Shown: piece after piece, positions 55,631 to 63,629 of the stretch
Numbering within the stretch: the stretch's first letter is position 1
Layout: every line of letters begins with the position of its first letter
Virus record (IMG/VR): IMGVR_UViG_3300029442_000001
Span: 1 to 64,000 of that record
Reading direction: 5' to 3' (one strand)
Length of the DNA: 64,000 bases
Source of the DNA: a virus
Translations under genes and position numbers: made by a program
The notes under the pieces: model-generated
What the model was told of the DNA's origin: nothing
Database searches by the model: none
What the model saw: the letters and a program-made list of their open reading frames with translations, nothing else

Positions 55631-56541
55631 GAATTTTTGAAGTATCAGAAAAAACTCAATTAATAGATTCTGATGTTTTTAGAAAAGCTCTAAATTTATT
55701 AAAAGAACATAATATTGGGTCTAGGGCATTCAATTTTGCTATATCTCCATTGGTCGACGAATTAATATTTGATTGTCATCAATTTTATAATACATTAATA
55801 ACGCAGAGTAGCAAGTTCTTAAACGAAATGAAAAATTCTGGAACTTTACCATTTAGAGGAAGTGAAAGTGCTTCTGTCGAAAACGGTATTGGTATTTTTC
55901 AATCAGCATCCATTGAGAATCGTCGTCCAATGTCAAGTGTATCTACTTTACAAACTCAACTAAGTGCAGCAATGTCGTCAGCTGGGATTAAAGCTACAAG
56001 AAGTAATAGTATATTCACAACAGGAAGATATGAACACGCTAATTCATATGGTATAGTTAGTGTTATATTTCCAAAAAATACAGCCAATTTTAGTTGGTCT
56101 GATTCAGAAGATTACAAAGATATTATATTAAATTTACGTGATGAGGGTGTAACTAATACATTTAAAGATTCTGAAATATATAAGAAAGCACTATCATTAG
56201 TAAAAACTTATCCAGAAAAATACGATTTAAATAGATTACTTAGTAAAAAATGTGGAGAAGCTTCTATTTCATATTATGATTTTAAATTCAAGCATAAAGA
56301 CATTGCTAGTATGTCTGGTTTTTATAAGCATCAATTTGAAGAATTTATACATCTAGATACTATTAGACTTCTTAAAGAAATGAATATTAAGACTTCAAAC
56401 TTTTCAGCAGCATTAGATGCAGCTGGAGAAATTTTAATTAATGGAGAATATATCAGTATACGAACAGATTCATATATTATATTAAATTATATTTTTCCTG
56501 ATCTACCTCGACTTCCGTCTCCACCATTTGATCAATATTAA
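55627..56541 (+). CDS. ADP-ribosyltransferase-like protein
   Basis: 304 aa from ATG 55627 (ATGA overlap). Tag MRIFEV. Candidate ART motifs: FRGSES near 77 (Arg), IENRR near 98, ATRSNSIFTTG near 123 followed by HANSYG, and AGEILINGEYISI near 265 (catalytic Glu candidate). The region between motifs 2 and 3 has helices and FSWSD, F.D.I..LRD. T4 Alt, ModA and ModB are the precedent for phage ARTs that modify host RNA polymerase and ribosomes. Confidence 0.55.
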   Translation: MRIFEVSEKTQLIDSDVFRKALNLLKEHNIGSRAFNFAISPLVDELIFDCHQFYNTLITQSSKFLNEMKNSGTLPFRGSESASVENGIGIFQSASIENRRPMSSVSTLQTQLSAAMSSAGIKATRSNSIFTTGRYEHANSYGIVSVIFPKNTANFSWSDSEDYKDIILNLRDEGVTNTFKDSEIYKKALSLVKTYPEKYDLNRLLSKKCGEASISYYDFKFKHKDIASMSGFYKHQFEEFIHLDTIRLLKEMNIKTSNFSAALDAAGEILINGEYISIRTDSYIILNYIFPDLPRLPSPPFDQY

Positions 56542-56549
56542 GGATAATT

Positions 56550-57440
56550 ATGATACTAAACGAATTACTAGCGCCTGGTGAAAAGAAACCATTAACATTC
56601 AGAAGTGATAGGCGTGCGCTTGACAAGTCTAGTAGTGATAAAATAATGCAAATTTACGATCCGATAATTCAACACATTTTTACTGATTGTAGCAGATTCT
56701 TAGAAGAGATAAAAGGTACAAAATGTTTATGCTATCATGGTTCCAATGATGTTAGGAAAAATAATTCTCCAATTTTTATGGGAAAATCAATGAATGATCG
56801 ACGGGCTAGAAATTCATCTACATTATCAACAATGATATTTAATAATGCACTATCTAAGATTGGTATTAAAGCAAACAGAAGTAACAGTTTATTTGTGGTG
56901 TCTGACTATACCGCAGCAAAAGGATATGGAAATAAAGTTTATGTAATATTTCCAAAAAATACTTCTGATTATTGTTGGACTAAGTATCTAGACTTGATTT
57001 TACCTGGTGTTTCATATCTGCCAGTTGATAATAAAATAGATTATTCAGATGAATACAAACTACTTATTAAAATGGCATCTGCACTGCCTGAAAGTATTGA
57101 AAAAGAAAATCTATTAGAAAAAATTAAAGAGTTACCAGAAAAAAATCTAGAAGAAATATTAGAAACTTTAAAGTATGATATCAAATGGGAAGAGACTGGG
57201 GCAGACCTATTAGAAAAATCGGGCATGGATGAATTATTAAATGAAGAGAACCCAAAATTAATAAAGTATTTTCCAATGGATACTGCTTCTTTTGTTGAGA
57301 AGTATCAACCAAAAAATACAGATTTACAAACAGCATTAATAAGAGCTGTAGAAATATATATACATGGTGAATACATAGCAATTGAAGTATCTATGTACGA
57401 GAATTTACGAAAATATTATCCGGAGTTACCAACAGAATGA
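56550..57440 (+). CDS. ADP-ribosyltransferase-like protein
   Basis: 296 aa. Tag MILNEL. Motifs: CYHGSND near 60, RRARNSS near 90, ANRSNSLFVVSDYTAAKGYG near 109, VEIYIHGEYIAIE near 268. Like the fused protein it has His where two paralogues have Arg, so the family splits into H-type and R-type members. AAGGATAA precedes the ATG; 3' end overlaps the next gene by ATGA. Confidence 0.55.
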   Translation: MILNELLAPGEKKPLTFRSDRRALDKSSSDKIMQIYDPIIQHIFTDCSRFLEEIKGTKCLCYHGSNDVRKNNSPIFMGKSMNDRRARNSSTLSTMIFNNALSKIGIKANRSNSLFVVSDYTAAKGYGNKVYVIFPKNTSDYCWTKYLDLILPGVSYLPVDNKIDYSDEYKLLIKMASALPESIEKENLLEKIKELPEKNLEEILETLKYDIKWEETGADLLEKSGMDELLNEENPKLIKYFPMDTASFVEKYQPKNTDLQTALIRAVEIYIHGEYIAIEVSMYENLRKYYPELPTE

Positions 57441-58294
57441 GACTACTAGAATTTTCAAATACAACAATCATACCGAAATCAAGTCAATATTCTGATTTAA
57501 AAAATATTACTGTTGAGATATTAACTCCACTTGTTAATCAGATCAATGATAACTGTGGTGATTGTCTAGAAGCGATGCATGTGTCACAATGTACAGCATG
57601 GCGAGGCTTTAGGAATCAATTTGACTTAGCTTTTTCTGCAGAGTCAGTTGAAAATAGAAGAGTTAAAGATAGTGATCCAATTCTAACTGCTAAAGTTGAT
57701 AGTATATTACAAAAAAATGGAATAGAAGCTCGTAGGAGTAACAGCATATTTGTTACAAGTAAACAAGGATTAGCATCTGTTTATGGAAGAGTCTATGCTA
57801 TATTCCCATATGATTATGCAGAATTTAGTTGGTCATCCAATGAAAAGTTTGACGATGTAGTACTTAATCCACGTGATTCCGGTATGTCAAGATGGTTAAT
57901 AAATCAGTTAAAAAATTATGAAGTATTTAGAAATATATTTAATAATGTACATAATAATCCTGATAATGAATATAGTAAAAAAGACAGAACATATATATTA
58001 AATATACTAAAACAAATAAGTGAAGAAGATTACGCCACAGCAGAAGTTAGTTTGCGGTCATTATCGTTAGCATTTAGCGATTTAGCTGATGAACTTGGTT
58101 ATGATGATGATACTTTTATTCAATATTTTTCAATAGATGAAAAAGCAATGATGAATGATTTACGAATTAAAACTACTGACTTTGCAAGTGCTCTATCTAA
58201 TGAAGGTGAAATTTTAATAAATGGGGAATATATTGCAGTAAGTGAAAAATTATACTTACGAATACAAGAACTTTTTCCAGGGATTTTTAGATAA
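57437..58294 (+). CDS. ADP-ribosyltransferase-like protein
   Basis: 285 aa. Tag MRLLEF. Motifs: AWRGFRN near 54 (Arg), VENRR near 72, ARRSNSIFVTSKQGLASVYG near 98, GEILINGEYIAVSE near 257. Closest to the protein at 55627 in motif 3. The TAATG overlap with the next gene maintains coupling. Confidence 0.55.
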   Translation: MRLLEFSNTTIIPKSSQYSDLKNITVEILTPLVNQINDNCGDCLEAMHVSQCTAWRGFRNQFDLAFSAESVENRRVKDSDPILTAKVDSILQKNGIEARRSNSIFVTSKQGLASVYGRVYAIFPYDYAEFSWSSNEKFDDVVLNPRDSGMSRWLINQLKNYEVFRNIFNNVHNNPDNEYSKKDRTYILNILKQISEEDYATAEVSLRSLSLAFSDLADELGYDDDTFIQYFSIDEKAMMNDLRIKTTDFASALSNEGEILINGEYIAVSEKLYLRIQELFPGIFR

Positions 58295-58524
58295 TGAAAC
58301 TACTAGAATTTTCTATGTATGTTATTAATAATGACATAGAATCTATATCAAAATTTGACACCATTGTAAGAGGTATGATTGATGTTAATTTTACTGATAA
58401 AGAAATATGGCATGAACAACATACCAGTCATTGGAAATCATTGAAAGACCAAGTAAAGAAAGCATTCATAACTTTGTATCCTGAATTTAAATCATATACA
58501 TGGAGACATGTAGGTCCTGGTTAA
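58294..58524 (+). CDS. Small tagged protein in effector cassette
   Basis: 76 aa. Tag MKLLEF identical in pattern to its neighbours, then an unrelated helical region ending TLYPEFKSYTWRHVGPG. It lacks the ART-like motifs. Possibly a truncated relative or an independent cargo protein. Confidence 0.58.
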   Translation: MKLLEFSMYVINNDIESISKFDTIVRGMIDVNFTDKEIWHEQHTSHWKSLKDQVKKAFITLYPEFKSYTWRHVGPG

Positions 58525-58535
58525 TATAAAATAAT

Positions 58536-58754
58536 ATGGAAAAATTAACGTTATTTGATCTAATCTCCAATGAAGTAATTTGGGATTCAAGTTACTGTTA
58601 CTATTGTGAAAACGAAATTGAATTACCTGGCGATGATAACAATGAACTATTAATTAGAGTTTATCGTGGAGGTCATGATCACTTAATCTTTGTGGTATTC
58701 CACAAGTCGTGTTATGATAACTTCTTAAAAGTTTGTGGACCGTTATTTACTTAA
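58536..58754 (+). CDS. Small Cys-rich protein
   Basis: 72 aa. SSYCYYCENEIELPGDDNNELLIRVYRGGHDHLIFVVFHKSCYDNFLK: CxxC plus His/Cys later (FHKSC) suggests a treble-clef zinc site. No N-terminal tag. Unknown role. Confidence 0.6.
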   Translation: MEKLTLFDLISNEVIWDSSYCYYCENEIELPGDDNNELLIRVYRGGHDHLIFVVFHKSCYDNFLKVCGPLFT

Positions 58755-58757
58755 TGG

Positions 58758-58765
58758 GATAAATA
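58758..58765 (+). promoter_or_regulatory. T4-like late promoter GATAAATA
   Basis: 5 nt (GTTAT) before the ATG at 58771; leaderless. Confidence 0.65.
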
Positions 58766-58770
58766 GTTAT

Positions 58771-59475
58771 ATGCGAATAAAAGAGCTATTAATGGAAGGT
58801 GGTAATGTATTTGATGGCACAACTCCATTTAACCACAACGTAATTCCAGATATTTTGAAGATTATTAATGGAGCCTTAAAGGAAACTGGAATCAAAGTTA
58901 TTCCCGTTGGGTCTGGTGCAACTCCAACTCCAGGAAAAATTAGTAACGATCTAGACGCAATGGTAGACGAAGCTGATGTACTTGCTTATTTTAAAGCTGC
59001 TGATGCTAAAACTGGAAGGCAAGCATTAGGTAAATTCTTAAAAGCTAAAAATTTAGACGTTACACTCAATGGTGTAAATGTCCACGTTAAAGTCCCAGTT
59101 GGTGATGAATTTCATCAAGTTGATTTAATGGTAGTTCCAAACGCAAGCAAGATAGCAAAATTTCACACACATAAACTTCCAGCTAATAGTCCATTCAAAG
59201 GTGTTAACAAACAATTGATGTTGGCTATCTTAGCTAAAGAACATAACATGATGTGGTCGGCCTGGCAAGGACTTTTTTCAAGGAATGCTGAAGGTAAGAA
59301 AGACAAATTTTTAGGTAATGATATTGATCAAATTGCGAAGTTATTATTTGGAAAAAATGCAACTGGTGCTAATTTAGATTCAGTTGAAAGTATTTTGAAG
59401 TCATTACCAAAAGATAAAGCAGACAGCTTATTAGCAAAATGTAGATTAGATCCAAATTGGAAAGAAATCAAATGA
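58771..59475 (+). CDS. Nucleotidyltransferase-fold protein
   Basis: 234 aa, start chosen by the late promoter spacing. Tag MRIKEL. GSGATPTPGKISNDLDAMVD (Asp60, Asp62) and HQVDLMVV (Asp118) form the metal triad of pol-beta-type nucleotidyltransferases. The C-terminal half is helical (KGVNKQLMLAILAKEHNMMWSAWQGLF). Similar proteins occur in T4-like marine phages. Substrate unknown; such enzymes can nucleotidylate proteins, RNAs or antibiotics. Confidence 0.7.
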   Translation: MRIKELLMEGGNVFDGTTPFNHNVIPDILKIINGALKETGIKVIPVGSGATPTPGKISNDLDAMVDEADVLAYFKAADAKTGRQALGKFLKAKNLDVTLNGVNVHVKVPVGDEFHQVDLMVVPNASKIAKFHTHKLPANSPFKGVNKQLMLAILAKEHNMMWSAWQGLFSRNAEGKKDKFLGNDIDQIAKLLFGKNATGANLDSVESILKSLPKDKADSLLAKCRLDPNWKEIK

Positions 59476-59831
59476 AGCTAACTGAAATTAATCCGCCAGG
59501 AAAGATGTTAGAAAATTTCTTGAGCTTTGCTAAAGATAAGCTTAAACTAACTAAGCTACCAAAAATACAATTTAAAGAAAAAGCAAAAGATGTTAACAGC
59601 TTTGGTTACTATGATGTTGGAACTGATTCAATTGTTATAGCAATCGAAAAACGCCACCCAATGGATATATTTAGAACACTTGCTCATGAATTAGTTCATC
59701 ATACGCAACGTATGAATAATGAAATTAATAATAAGAGTGGGCAAACTGGTAGTCCACAAGAAAATGATGCAAATTCACTAGCTGGAGTGTTAATGCGTGA
59801 ATTTTCTAAAAAGTATCCTGAATATATTTAA
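59472..59831 (+). CDS. HExxH metallopeptidase-like protein
   Basis: 119 aa. Tag MKLTEI. HELVH at 72-76 gives the zinc site, preceded by IEKRHPMDIFRTLA; a downstream acidic ENDAN near 104 could give the third ligand. Small single-domain gluzincin-like proteins of this kind occur in T4-like phages. Coupled to the nucleotidyltransferase (ATGA). Its stop meets the convergent gene at 59828. Confidence 0.72.
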   Translation: MKLTEINPPGKMLENFLSFAKDKLKLTKLPKIQFKEKAKDVNSFGYYDVGTDSIVIAIEKRHPMDIFRTLAHELVHHTQRMNNEINNKSGQTGSPQENDANSLAGVLMREFSKKYPEYI

Positions 59832-60940
59832 CGTTTAGCTCTAGTTTTAACTGGTTCTGGATTTTGTTGTTTACGTGCTGTCTTTGTGACACTTAGATCT
59901 TTTGGCTTACTTGGTGCGCCTGGTTCAGTAGCAATAGCTTTGCCAGCTTTTGCAGTTCCAACAATATCAATCTTAGGAGAAACGCTACCTTCTGGCCCCC
60001 ACAATTGAATACTTTCAACTTTTACATTATTGATATTTTGTGTGTAATCACTAAAACATAATGATGTTTGTGTAGTTGTTCTAATACATAACATCAGCTC
60101 AAAATTTGAATATGTTTTATAATTTTCAAATATAGCTACAGCCCAAGCTTTACGTAATTCAGGTTCAGAACCACTCATTATTTGTTTTCGTAATGTATCT
60201 GTTATGCTTGTATCTTTTACAAATTTAAAAGTTGATTTAACTATAACATCTGCTACTTCAGCTTTTTGTTTTGATTTTGGTCCATAAGTATCGCGAACAG
60301 TTATCCATCGTGGACCAGTTAAACTTGCTTTTGATTCTTCAAGTTCAGCAAATAATTCAGGATAATTTTTTTCTAATGATCTAGATATGCTTGTCATATC
60401 AAGTTTAGCTTTTCTAGGATCACCCCATCTCCCACCAGACGTAATTGAATCTTTTAGTTCAACATGTTTAGAATTGATAACTAAATCGCCACCACCCGAT
60501 TTACTACCAATGCTTGTAATATTTGGACTAAGAACAGATAGTGCTAATTCACCAGGACCAATTCCTTGAGCAGTTATTACATTCAATTCATTAAATATTT
60601 TTAATGCAAACGGATCAGTAATTATATCACTTAAATTTTGAATTTTATTGAGAGTAAGTAATTTACTGATGTTGATGAACCCTTTTGAGTAATTATCAAC
60701 AAATCTAGTCTTATCTTCTAAAGTTCCTTCAGTTTGTACTATTACCTTACTTAGATGATTAAAAATCTTACTAGCATCAGGATCTGCTTTTAATATAGTA
60801 GACAACCTAGTAAGTAATGTTCCAGATTGCAAAGTAGAAGACACTTTTTTCAAAAGTGAAATATCTGTTTCTTTCTCTACACTTTGTTTGATATCTTTTT
60901 TTAGATCTGCTAAGTTTTCGTCAACTTCGAATATTCTCAT
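59828..60940 (-). CDS. PD-(D/E)XK-nuclease-like protein
   Basis: 370 aa. Tag MRIFEV. Helical N-terminus (about 1-120), then GIGPGELALSVL...GGGDLVINSKHVELKDS near 125-165. E-x(n)-GDL-x(n)-VELK has the order of a restriction-endonuclease-like core. WGDPRKAKL and a Lys/Arg-rich disordered tail (KTARKQQNPEPVKTRAKR) follow. Late, leaderless by promoter spacing. Could be packaged and act on host DNA; cleavage activity is not shown. Confidence 0.6.
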   Translation of the reverse strand: MRIFEVDENLADLKKDIKQSVEKETDISLLKKVSSTLQSGTLLTRLSTILKADPDASKIFNHLSKVIVQTEGTLEDKTRFVDNYSKGFINISKLLTLNKIQNLSDIITDPFALKIFNELNVITAQGIGPGELALSVLSPNITSIGSKSGGGDLVINSKHVELKDSITSGGRWGDPRKAKLDMTSISRSLEKNYPELFAELEESKASLTGPRWITVRDTYGPKSKQKAEVADVIVKSTFKFVKDTSITDTLRKQIMSGSEPELRKAWAVAIFENYKTYSNFELMLCIRTTTQTSLCFSDYTQNINNVKVESIQLWGPEGSVSPKIDIVGTAKAGKAIATEPGAPSKPKDLSVTKTARKQQNPEPVKTRAKR

Positions 60941-60945
60941 ACAAG

Positions 60946-60953
60946 TATTTATC
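60946..60953 (-). promoter_or_regulatory. T4-like late promoter GATAAATA, minus strand
   Basis: TATTTATC on the plus strand; 5 nt before the ATG at 60940 on the minus strand, and just after the ClpP-like gene. Confidence 0.65.
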
Positions 60954-60958
60954 CAAAT

Positions 60959-61600
60959 TTACTTCTTCTTGCTATCTGTGTTATATGGATAATACGAAGA
61001 AATATTGTCAGCAATGCCAATTTTAACAGCTTCTTTAGCTTCTAAGAATACATCTGATGGTGGCAATAAGTGAGTTCTAATATCTTCTTCTGCTTTTAAG
61101 TTAGTACAATGTTTGATATGATTGATTAAACGTCTTTCAGTTCTTACCATCTCTTCATTCATTGCAATTAGTTCGTGTGTTTTGCCAGATGTTCCCCAGC
61201 TAAATTGATGGCTAAGGATACTAGTATTTGGAGTTATTGTTCTGTGGCCTTTAACTCCAGCAATAAATGCAAATAATCCACAACTTGATATCGATCCAAT
61301 CCCAACTGTATGAACCGGAATACTACTTCCTTTCATGACATCAATAAGAGCAAAACAAGCAGATAGGTCGCCACCTGTACTCATAATTACTAATGTTATA
61401 TACTTTGGTGTTTTACCAAAGGTCTGTAAATTTTTTGATAAGATAAACTTTATCACTTTTGATACTGAATAAAAAGAAAATTCTTCTGAAAAAACATATA
61501 TACCACTTTGATTTAAAATTGCGTCTGAATCTAAGTCTAATGAAATTTGATTTTCAAAATATTCATCTTCTATGTTTGCTTCTACTCTGTTAGGCATCAT
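60959..61600 (-). CDS. ClpP-like serine protease
   Basis: 213 aa. STGGDLSACFALIDVMK, then the nucleophile region GIGSISSCGLFAFIAG (Ser106), SILSHQFSW (His131) and PPSDVFLEAKEAVKIGIAD (Asp183): a complete ClpP triad in standard spacing. N-terminal extension of about 20 residues. Expected to form a barrel with ClpX (34675) or the host's. GCTAAATA before the start resembles a late promoter. Confidence 0.88.
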   Translation of the reverse strand: MMPNRVEANIEDEYFENQISLDLDSDAILNQSGIYVFSEEFSFYSVSKVIKFILSKNLQTFGKTPKYITLVIMSTGGDLSACFALIDVMKGSSIPVHTVGIGSISSCGLFAFIAGVKGHRTITPNTSILSHQFSWGTSGKTHELIAMNEEMVRTERRLINHIKHCTNLKAEEDIRTHLLPPSDVFLEAKEAVKIGIADNISSYYPYNTDSKKK

Positions 61601-61602
61601 AA

Positions 61603-61995
61603 TTATTTAGCGGGAGAACACGTCAGACATAAAGTTATTACTCTTCCAAAATGGCGTTTCATTCCAGTACCGCCGCACATCTCGCAAGTTATTGCACTTT
61701 TATTTTCATATTCATAAATAGTATCAAAGAATTTCTTTTCGTGATTTGATAATAAATTAAATGTTTTTTCTTCAGGTGATAAATTATTTATTTGATACTC
61801 TGTATAGAAACACAAGCTTCCAAACTTTTCTTTACATTGCTGTACGTTACCGTTCCAACCTAACTCAAATAGCTTATTGCATAATTCTTTTACCAAAGGT
61901 TTCCACCCTTTACCAAATTGACAATGTGCAATAAATTCATCTACTGAAAGTTCTGTTACATCTTCATAAAAACCGTATATTATTTTGCGTTCCAT
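61603..61995 (-). CDS. Conserved-looking phage zinc protein
   Basis: 130 aa. WKPLVKELCNKLFELGWNGNVQQCKEKFGSLCFYTEY is a pattern known from phage and bacterial hypothetical proteins; the C-terminus CEMCGGTGMKRHFGRVITLCLTC carries two CxxC pairs and likely binds zinc. ATG abuts the stop of the microprotein upstream. Unknown role. Confidence 0.68.
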   Translation of the reverse strand: MERKIIYGFYEDVTELSVDEFIAHCQFGKGWKPLVKELCNKLFELGWNGNVQQCKEKFGSLCFYTEYQINNLSPEEKTFNLLSNHEKKFFDTIYEYENKSAITCEMCGGTGMKRHFGRVITLCLTCSPAK

Positions 61996-62145
61996 TTAAT
62001 TTTTTCGGACAAGTGATAGTAAATTTTCCCCTGTATGAATTCCATGTGATGTCAAAAACCAAACTATAGCTGCTGTGACTAACATTGATAAAAGTATAAC
62101 TACTGTTAAATCATTTATTAGCCAAAATAAATTTTCAGATTTCAT
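61996..62145 (-). CDS. Membrane microprotein B
   Basis: 49 aa: MKSENLFWLINDLTVVILLS, hydrophobic helix to about 33, then SHGIHTGENLLSLVRKN. The LFWLI[NS]DL..VILLS core repeats in the 26-aa protein at 62215. Late octamer exactly 5 nt upstream of the ATG. Possibly a holin/antiholin-like pair or membrane anchor; no direct evidence. Confidence 0.62.
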   Translation of the reverse strand: MKSENLFWLINDLTVVILLSMLVTAAIVWFLTSHGIHTGENLLSLVRKN

Positions 62146-62150
62146 AATAT

Positions 62151-62158
62151 TATTTATC
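62151..62158 (-). promoter_or_regulatory. T4-like late promoter GATAAATA, minus strand
   Basis: 5 nt before the ATG at 62145 on the minus strand. Confidence 0.65.
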
Positions 62159-62214
62159 ATTTAATACTGAAAATATTTACACCACTTTGGTTTTATAAAT
62201 ACATTCTTTGAAAA

Positions 62215-62295
62215 TTATAACACTATTGCGACTAATAGTAATAATGATAAAAGTATAATCATAGACAAATCACTAATAAGCCAAAACAATTTCAT
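62215..62295 (-). CDS. Membrane microprotein A
   Basis: 26 aa, MKLFWLISDLSMIILLSLLL..., a single hydrophobic helix; a paralogue of the protein at 61996 lacking its C-terminal tail. Own late promoter at the same 5-nt spacing. The shared FWLI-x-DL core in two promoter-linked copies makes this tiny frame credible. Confidence 0.58.
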   Translation of the reverse strand: MKLFWLISDLSMIILLSLLLLVAIVL

Positions 62296-62300
62296 AATCT

Positions 62301-62308
62301 TATTTATC
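62301..62308 (-). promoter_or_regulatory. T4-like late promoter GATAAATA, minus strand
   Basis: 5 nt before the ATG at 62295; overlaps the last bases of the radical SAM gene. Confidence 0.65.
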
Positions 62309-63275
62309 AAATTTCTGTATATTCGACTTGTGGTAACGTACCAGAGAGAATTGCATTACCACAAGTGATGCGTCCTAGATCTTCTTCTGCAGATGCGATA
62401 AATGTTAGCACTTCATATCCTGCTGATTTCAGAGCCTCTTCATGATGTAAGTACGGACGAAAGTCCGTATAGTCTCCATCAGTTTGGATATTGTTGTCCA
62501 ATGCTGTTGTCGTCTTATGCATAGGAGTCAACTTGACTATGTAATAGTCTGGATCAAAGTATTTCAAAAGGACACTCGGATCAATCTCATATCCAGCCAC
62601 AGCAAAATTTAATGTAATTTTTCTTCCAACAGGATTAGGTAGTCGATCCATGATACGTGCAATGCCAGCTAACTCATGTGAGTTACCAGAAAACATTTGA
62701 TCACGTTCGTAATCACTAGTGGAGTTAATAGACAACTGTAACCCTGCATTCCCGCCATACATATCATTCTTAATGTGCATCCACTCTTTAAGAAAACCAT
62801 GAAGTCTATTATTCTTCCACGGCATCATAGTTGACACAACTGGATGAACATTGAATTCAGGATTGAGCGAGTAATTGAATTGCTGAGCAGCTAGAATAAC
62901 AGCCGGATTCCAAGTTGGCTCACCCATACGAGCAAAATGGATATTAAGACGATCTGTCTGCTTGATTCCTGGATGAAGATCTTCTAGTGCTACAAATACT
63001 TGATTTACTAAATCATTAAATGTCGCATTCTTTCCGGGTCCAACTTTAGGTACATCACAAAATGTACAACCCATAGAACAACCATATTGAGTTGAAACAG
63101 TGACCACCCATTTTTTAGTTAGTGGTAAAATCTCACAATGTTTAACTGGCTTGTGTTGATTAAGATTTATATCTTGACCATAATCTCCCAACGAAAGGAA
63201 CTCTAATTGTCCGAGATCTCCTTTAACTATGCAAATATCTCCAGTGGGTACAGTTAATCGTCTTAAAATTTCCAT
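62307..63275 (-). CDS. RlmN/Cfr-like radical SAM protein
   Basis: 322 aa. CSMGCTFC at Cys66, Cys70, Cys73 is the 4Fe-4S site; DRLNIHFARMGEPTWNP, LQLSINSTSDYERDQMF and KITLNFAVAGYEIDPS follow the RlmN order. RlmN methylates A2503 of 23S rRNA and some tRNAs through a methyl-Cys intermediate; this protein lacks the N-terminal extension of cellular RlmN. With phage bS21 and RNA ligase it adds to a translation-related set. Confidence 0.82.
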   Translation of the reverse strand: MEILRRLTVPTGDICIVKGDLGQLEFLSLGDYGQDINLNQHKPVKHCEILPLTKKWVVTVSTQYGCSMGCTFCDVPKVGPGKNATFNDLVNQVFVALEDLHPGIKQTDRLNIHFARMGEPTWNPAVILAAQQFNYSLNPEFNVHPVVSTMMPWKNNRLHGFLKEWMHIKNDMYGGNAGLQLSINSTSDYERDQMFSGNSHELAGIARIMDRLPNPVGRKITLNFAVAGYEIDPSVLLKYFDPDYYIVKLTPMHKTTTALDNNIQTDGDYTDFRPYLHHEEALKSAGYEVLTFIASAEEDLGRITCGNAILSGTLPQVEYTEI

Positions 63276-63280
63276 AATAA

Positions 63281-63493
63281 TTAATGCTTCAAAAACATAG
63301 ATGTATATTCAGTCTTAGAAAGTAGCAAGCAACGTTCTGCAATAGCGGATATATTATCTTGTATTGTTGGATCTACATTATCCCAACTTTCATGCACCCA
63401 AGGATAATTCCCTAGATGAAATTTAATACAACGTTCTCGCGGGGTTAACGAATCCCATAATTCAACAACAGTTGTTGCCTTAGTCGATTTCAT
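63281..63493 (-). CDS. Small hypothetical protein
   Basis: 70 aa from ATG 63493, chosen because AAAAGGAAAG lies just upstream. TTVVELWDSLTPRERCIKFHLGNYPWVHESWDNVDPTIQD, helical C-terminus. Unknown; overlaps the 49-aa gene by 14 nt. Confidence 0.6.
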   Translation of the reverse strand: MKSTKATTVVELWDSLTPRERCIKFHLGNYPWVHESWDNVDPTIQDNISAIAERCLLLSKTEYTSMFLKH

Positions 63494-63629
63494 TTCTTTC
63501 CTTTTGTAACTGTAACTTCTCTTTAATAAATTTTCGATTAAGCAGAATTTCATGTGCCATTACTTTTATTTCTGCTTCAGTTGCGAAGCCATTGAATCCA
63601 ATGGCTTGCAAAGTAAAATTTGTGATCAT
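63480..63629 (-). CDS. Small helical protein coupled to prs
   Basis: 49 aa, MITNFTLQAIGFNGFATEAEIKVMAHEILL..., ending in a charged helix (KEKLQLQKERNEID). ATG overlaps the prs stop (ATGA). Unknown. Confidence 0.55.
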   Translation of the reverse strand: MITNFTLQAIGFNGFATEAEIKVMAHEILLNRKFIKEKLQLQKERNEID

